Of a stretch of DNA of 8,781 nucleotides, positions 6,644 to 8,781 are shown piece after piece. The notes beneath the pieces are model-generated. The model was not told the DNA's origin, did no database searches, and saw only the letters and a program-made list of their open reading frames with translations. How positions within the stretch are numbered: the first letter of the stretch is position 1; each line of letters starts with the position of its first letter. Source of the DNA: Bacillota bacterium (GTDB lineage Bacteria > Bacillota_C > Negativicutes > Sporomusales > Sporomusaceae). A program made the translations under genes and the position numbers. Where the stretch lies: positions 1-8,781 of the forward strand of contig JAEZQV010000473.1 in the NCBI GenBank assembly GCA_023441125.1, written 5' to 3'.

Positions 6644-8142
6644 TAAATAACCTCCCTGGAGTGTCTGGCTGGGTTATAAGTTGCTTCATCCAAATACTTA
6701 AAAGCATTTTGCTGCAGCCACCAGTCGGTATACGGCAGTTTAATTTTGCCGGCCAGATAGCGGACAAACGTCGGATTGGCCAGCGCGTCGGCAATGCGGG
6801 TGCCAAAATTAATTAGTCCCTGATAGCCAAAGGACTGGTATTCGTCATTTACGAAAATAGTGGGTATGCCCAATTTAGCCGCCCAGACCGCCATGCCGCC
6901 ATGCCGGCAGACATACACATCCGGTTTTAAATCCCGCAGCAGATTGGTAATTTCAAAAATCTGGAGATCACTTACACTGTACGGAATATCCTCGTTGCCC
7001 GCGGCCAGATCCAGAGCGGCAGCCGGAACTTCGCCGTAATCGTGGCGCTGATCCATATGCCAGCTCGCCGTCCAGACCACTTCCAGCGACAGCTCCTGCA
7101 GCACCCGGACATAGTTCTGGGCAAAACTCGGCCCCATGCCGATGACCACACGCTTGCCTTTAAGTTTAGCCTGCAACTCGGCCAGTTCCGGGCGGATGGC
7201 CGTTTTCTCCTCGGCAATGAGTTCCTCCACCGCGGCCTCTTTCCCCAATACGCGTCCCAGTTCCCTCAGCCAGCTGTCAGTGCCGGCGCTGCCGTGAGGC
7301 TGCAGCGATTTAACATAAGGAACACCAAAATGTTCTTCCAGCCCGGCCGCCAGGTAACTGCCCAGCGTACCGCAGAAACTTAGGGTAGCCGCGGCCGCCG
7401 ACAATCTTTCCACTTGTGCCAGGGTGGTAAATTGGACAATAAACTGCGGCTCCAGACCCAGGCGGTTCAGCAGGCGGATAACCTGCGCCCGGCCAACACC
7501 GGAAAAATTAATGATATTCACCAAATTAGGCTGCTTTTGCTGTGCCGGTTTTACAATATAGGTGAGTAAGGCGTGGAAGGCGGCATCAAAACCGGAGGCC
7601 CACAGCTTGGAGCGGAAACCTTCGCAATGAACCGGCACCAGCGGCACCGGGATTTCTTTTTCTAGTTCTTTTAAAATCCCACTGACATCCTCGCCAATAA
7701 TGCCGGATACGCAGGAAGTTGTGACGAAAATGACTTTGGGCTTGAAACGCCGGTAAGCTTCCCTGACCCCCTCCCTGAGCTTGGCTTTGCCGCCAAACAC
7801 AGTGGCTTCCTCCGTCATATTGGTATTAATATAACGAATGTCTTCCACTTCCCAGCCCCGCGAGAAATGCCCCCGCCGTTTATTGATGTTGGCCTGCATG
7901 GTATCCGAGCCGCAGCCGATGGCGCTATGTCCCACAACGGCGGCATCCTTAATCATTAACAGCTGTCCCTGAGCGCAGCCTAAGCTGCAGGAAGTCGCCT
8001 GCGAAAAGCAGCGGTCGCCCCCTTTTAAACTGCAGCCGCCGGCCTGGGCAACCAAATCCTTTACCGAGCCTTTGTAGGCAATAATAGAAGATAACCGGGT
8101 TTCTCTCACCTTTACCTCTGTTGTTTTTAAGTTAATGGCCAT
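6643..8142 (-). CDS. Nitrogenase-like component-1 alpha subunit (NifD-type, altered active site)
   Basis: Predicted catalytic subunit of a nitrogenase-like reductase, 499 residues. Aligned by eye with A. vinelandii NifD: cluster ligands Cys52 (NifD Cys62), Cys77 in SAIGCGS (Cys88) and Cys144 in TTSCVSGIIGED (Cys154). The cofactor ligand Cys275 is matched by Cys257 in LSFCGTLGSYLAAGLEEHFGVPY. The segment around NifD Gln191/His195 is EGFRSKLWASGFDAA, giving Trp181 and Phe185. The region of NifD His442 reads FGYQGLINF, giving Gln441. Extra cysteines occur at 37, 45 and 56. So a cofactor may be bound, but the pocket is not that of a dinitrogenase. Start: ATG at 8140-8142 with AGAAGGAG 8 nt upstream; an in-frame GTG at 8151 overlaps that site. 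First gene of the D-K-H operon. Could be Mar-type or an uncharacterised group; a NifE-like scaffold is less likely given the P-cluster cysteines in both subunits. Confidence 0.87.
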   Translation of the reverse strand: MAINLKTTEVKVRETRLSSIIAYKGSVKDLVAQAGGCSLKGGDRCFSQATSCSLGCAQGQLLMIKDAAVVGHSAIGCGSDTMQANINKRRGHFSRGWEVEDIRYINTNMTEEATVFGGKAKLREGVREAYRRFKPKVIFVTTSCVSGIIGEDVSGILKELEKEIPVPLVPVHCEGFRSKLWASGFDAAFHALLTYIVKPAQQKQPNLVNIINFSGVGRAQVIRLLNRLGLEPQFIVQFTTLAQVERLSAAAATLSFCGTLGSYLAAGLEEHFGVPYVKSLQPHGSAGTDSWLRELGRVLGKEAAVEELIAEEKTAIRPELAELQAKLKGKRVVIGMGPSFAQNYVRVLQELSLEVVWTASWHMDQRHDYGEVPAAALDLAAGNEDIPYSVSDLQIFEITNLLRDLKPDVYVCRHGGMAVWAAKLGIPTIFVNDEYQSFGYQGLINFGTRIADALANPTFVRYLAGKIKLPYTDWWLQQNAFKYLDEATYNPARHSREVI

Positions 8143-8213
8143 TATGCCCACTCCTTCTCTCTTTTTTTACGGTCTAAAGTCTGCCGCTTATTGAACACAG
8201 ACGTAAATGCAAA

Positions 8214-8246
8214 AGAGACCAATTTCCTTTACGGAAACTGGTCTCT
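8214..8246 (-). terminator. 14-bp leader hairpin before the nitrogenase-like operon (terminator or attenuator)
   Basis: Arms 8233-8246 and 8214-8227 pair over 14 bp (one G-U) around the 5-nt loop GTAAA. On the minus strand the stem runs into TTTTGCATTT, a short interrupted U-run. It lies between the promoter at 8296-8324 and the D-like ATG, about 70 nt before the gene. It could be an attenuator for the nitrogenase-like mRNA, or the terminator of the upstream ABC operon with the real D promoter hidden further down. The plus strand has no U-run, so it acts leftward if at all. Confidence 0.55.
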
Positions 8247-8295
8247 AAAATGACATCTAGTCAACCATTGCTGGACGATATTTGGATATATAATT

Positions 8296-8324
8296 AAAAT
8301 ATACTATTATTTTACATTTGTCAA
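8296..8324 (-). promoter_or_regulatory. Sigma-70-type promoter of the nitrogenase-like D-K-H operon
   Basis: Minus strand TTGACA (8319-8324), 17-nt spacer, TATTTT (8296-8301), in an A+T-rich stretch between the ABC permease stop and the D-like gene. Predicted start is near 8289, giving a leader of about 145 nt that contains the hairpin at 8214-8246 and a TGAC-N5-GTCA dyad (8251-8263). Its -35 is a consensus match. No sigma-54 site with correct GG-N10-GC spacing is present here, unlike in the purine operon. Confidence 0.65.
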
Positions 8325-8361
8325 TCCGTATTATTGAAAAAATGTTTGCTAGGATCACCTG

Positions 8362-8781
8362 TCAGGTTCCCGTGGGCAACTCTTCTTTCCATCTGAGAGC
8401 TCTTTTTTCAAACATTACCAGGGCATAATTCACGATCAGCCCCAGCAGCGACATTGTGATAATCGCGGCATACATTTTCGGAATCAAGAAGTTTGCCTCG
8501 GCAAAAAACAGTAGGTAACCCAGGCCGGCGTTGGCACCTAGCATCTCGGCGGCAATCAAAACCAGAATGGAATGGGTCGCACTCAGCCTGATTCCTGTCA
8601 AAATCGACGGCAAGGAAGCAGGCAAAATAACTTTAACAAACAGGGAAGCAGACGAAATCCCCATGGATCTTGCCGATTTGATTAGTAAGGGTTCTACATT
8701 TTTCACGCCGGAAATGGTATTTAGCAACACCGCCCATTGCACTCCCCAGAAAATAACAGCAACTTTGGAAACTTCACCGAT
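8362..8781 (-). CDS. ABC transporter permease, SsuC/TauC/NrtB type, C-terminal 139 codons
   Basis: Membrane subunit of an importer of the BPD_transp_1 superfamily; the frame is open to the right edge, so the N-terminal part (about 110 residues for a usual 250-270) is missing. The ATPase-docking EAA loop is clear: SARSMGISSASLFVKVILPASLPSILTG, with the expected alanine, glycine and LP positions. Further hydrophobic segments follow, and the end RALRWKEELP is typical of the sulfonate/taurine/nitrate/pyrimidine group. The exact substrate cannot be read from a permease. An internal GTG at 8740-8742 is not the start, since homologous sequence continues through it. It ends 219 bp before the nitrogenase-like operon on the same strand, so the two may be functionally linked. 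Confidence 0.88.
   Translation of the reverse strand: MGEVSKVAVIFWGVQWAVLLNTISGVKNVEPLLIKSARSMGISSASLFVKVILPASLPSILTGIRLSATHSILVLIAAEMLGANAGLGYLLFFAEANFLIPKMYAAIITMSLLGLIVNYALVMFEKRALRWKEELPTGT

Noticed and set aside
6643..8142. NifE (cofactor scaffold) identity for the D-like gene
   Set aside because: Both D and K keep all three P-cluster-type cysteines, whereas the NifN partner of NifE normally lacks the third, and a dedicated H gene sits in the same operon. A catalytic pair is more economical, although not proven.
8209..8222. TTGG...TTTTGC resembling a sigma-54 promoter before the D-like gene
   Set aside because: The GG and GC are separated by 8 nt instead of 10, and the sequence is part of the hairpin's descending arm.

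Overview
The window looks like a stretch of an anaerobic Bacillota chromosome. Strong AGGAGG-type ribosome binding sites, moderate G+C, a sigma-54 promoter and nitrogenase-like genes suggest Clostridia or Negativicutes (Sporomusaceae-like). That placement is inference; nothing here fixes the taxon. All intact genes lie on the minus strand. The only plus-strand coding trace is a decayed gene in the middle.

Left block (1-2830): a purine-salvage pair read right to left, an AzgA/PbuG-type purine-base permease followed after 43 bp by adenine deaminase (ade, running off the left edge). Upstream of the permease is a textbook -24/-12 (sigma-54) promoter. Three copies of the 13-bp palindrome TATCA-N3-TGATA (one with a single deviation) lie 170-310 bp further upstream, where an enhancer-binding activator would sit. 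The purine operon is therefore probably activator-controlled.

Middle block (2830-3665): an intergenic region with a perfect 17-bp hairpin, then the relic of a nitrogenase-like component-1 gene on the plus strand. The relic keeps the third-cysteine region and the C-terminal domain in two frames, separated by a deletion of roughly 200 codons. A perfect 16-bp terminator hairpin follows.

Right block (3733-8781): a small nitroreductase, then a compact nitrogenase-like operon transcribed right to left as D-like, K-like, H-like. The D/K genes overlap by one base and H starts 50 bp after K. The reductase (H) has every classical NifH feature. By eye, the D/K pair keeps six P-cluster-type cysteines and the cofactor cysteine (Cys275 of NifD). 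It lacks the equivalents of NifD Gln191, His195 and His442. It is thus probably not a dinitrogenase but a nitrogenase-like reductase of another substrate; the methylthio-alkane reductase (Mar) lineage or an uncharacterised group are the obvious candidates. A sigma-70-type promoter and a 14-bp leader hairpin precede the operon. Just upstream is the end of an SsuC/TauC/NrtB-type ABC permease, suggesting a small organic or sulfonate-like substrate. No nifB, nifE/N or regulator gene is in the window.
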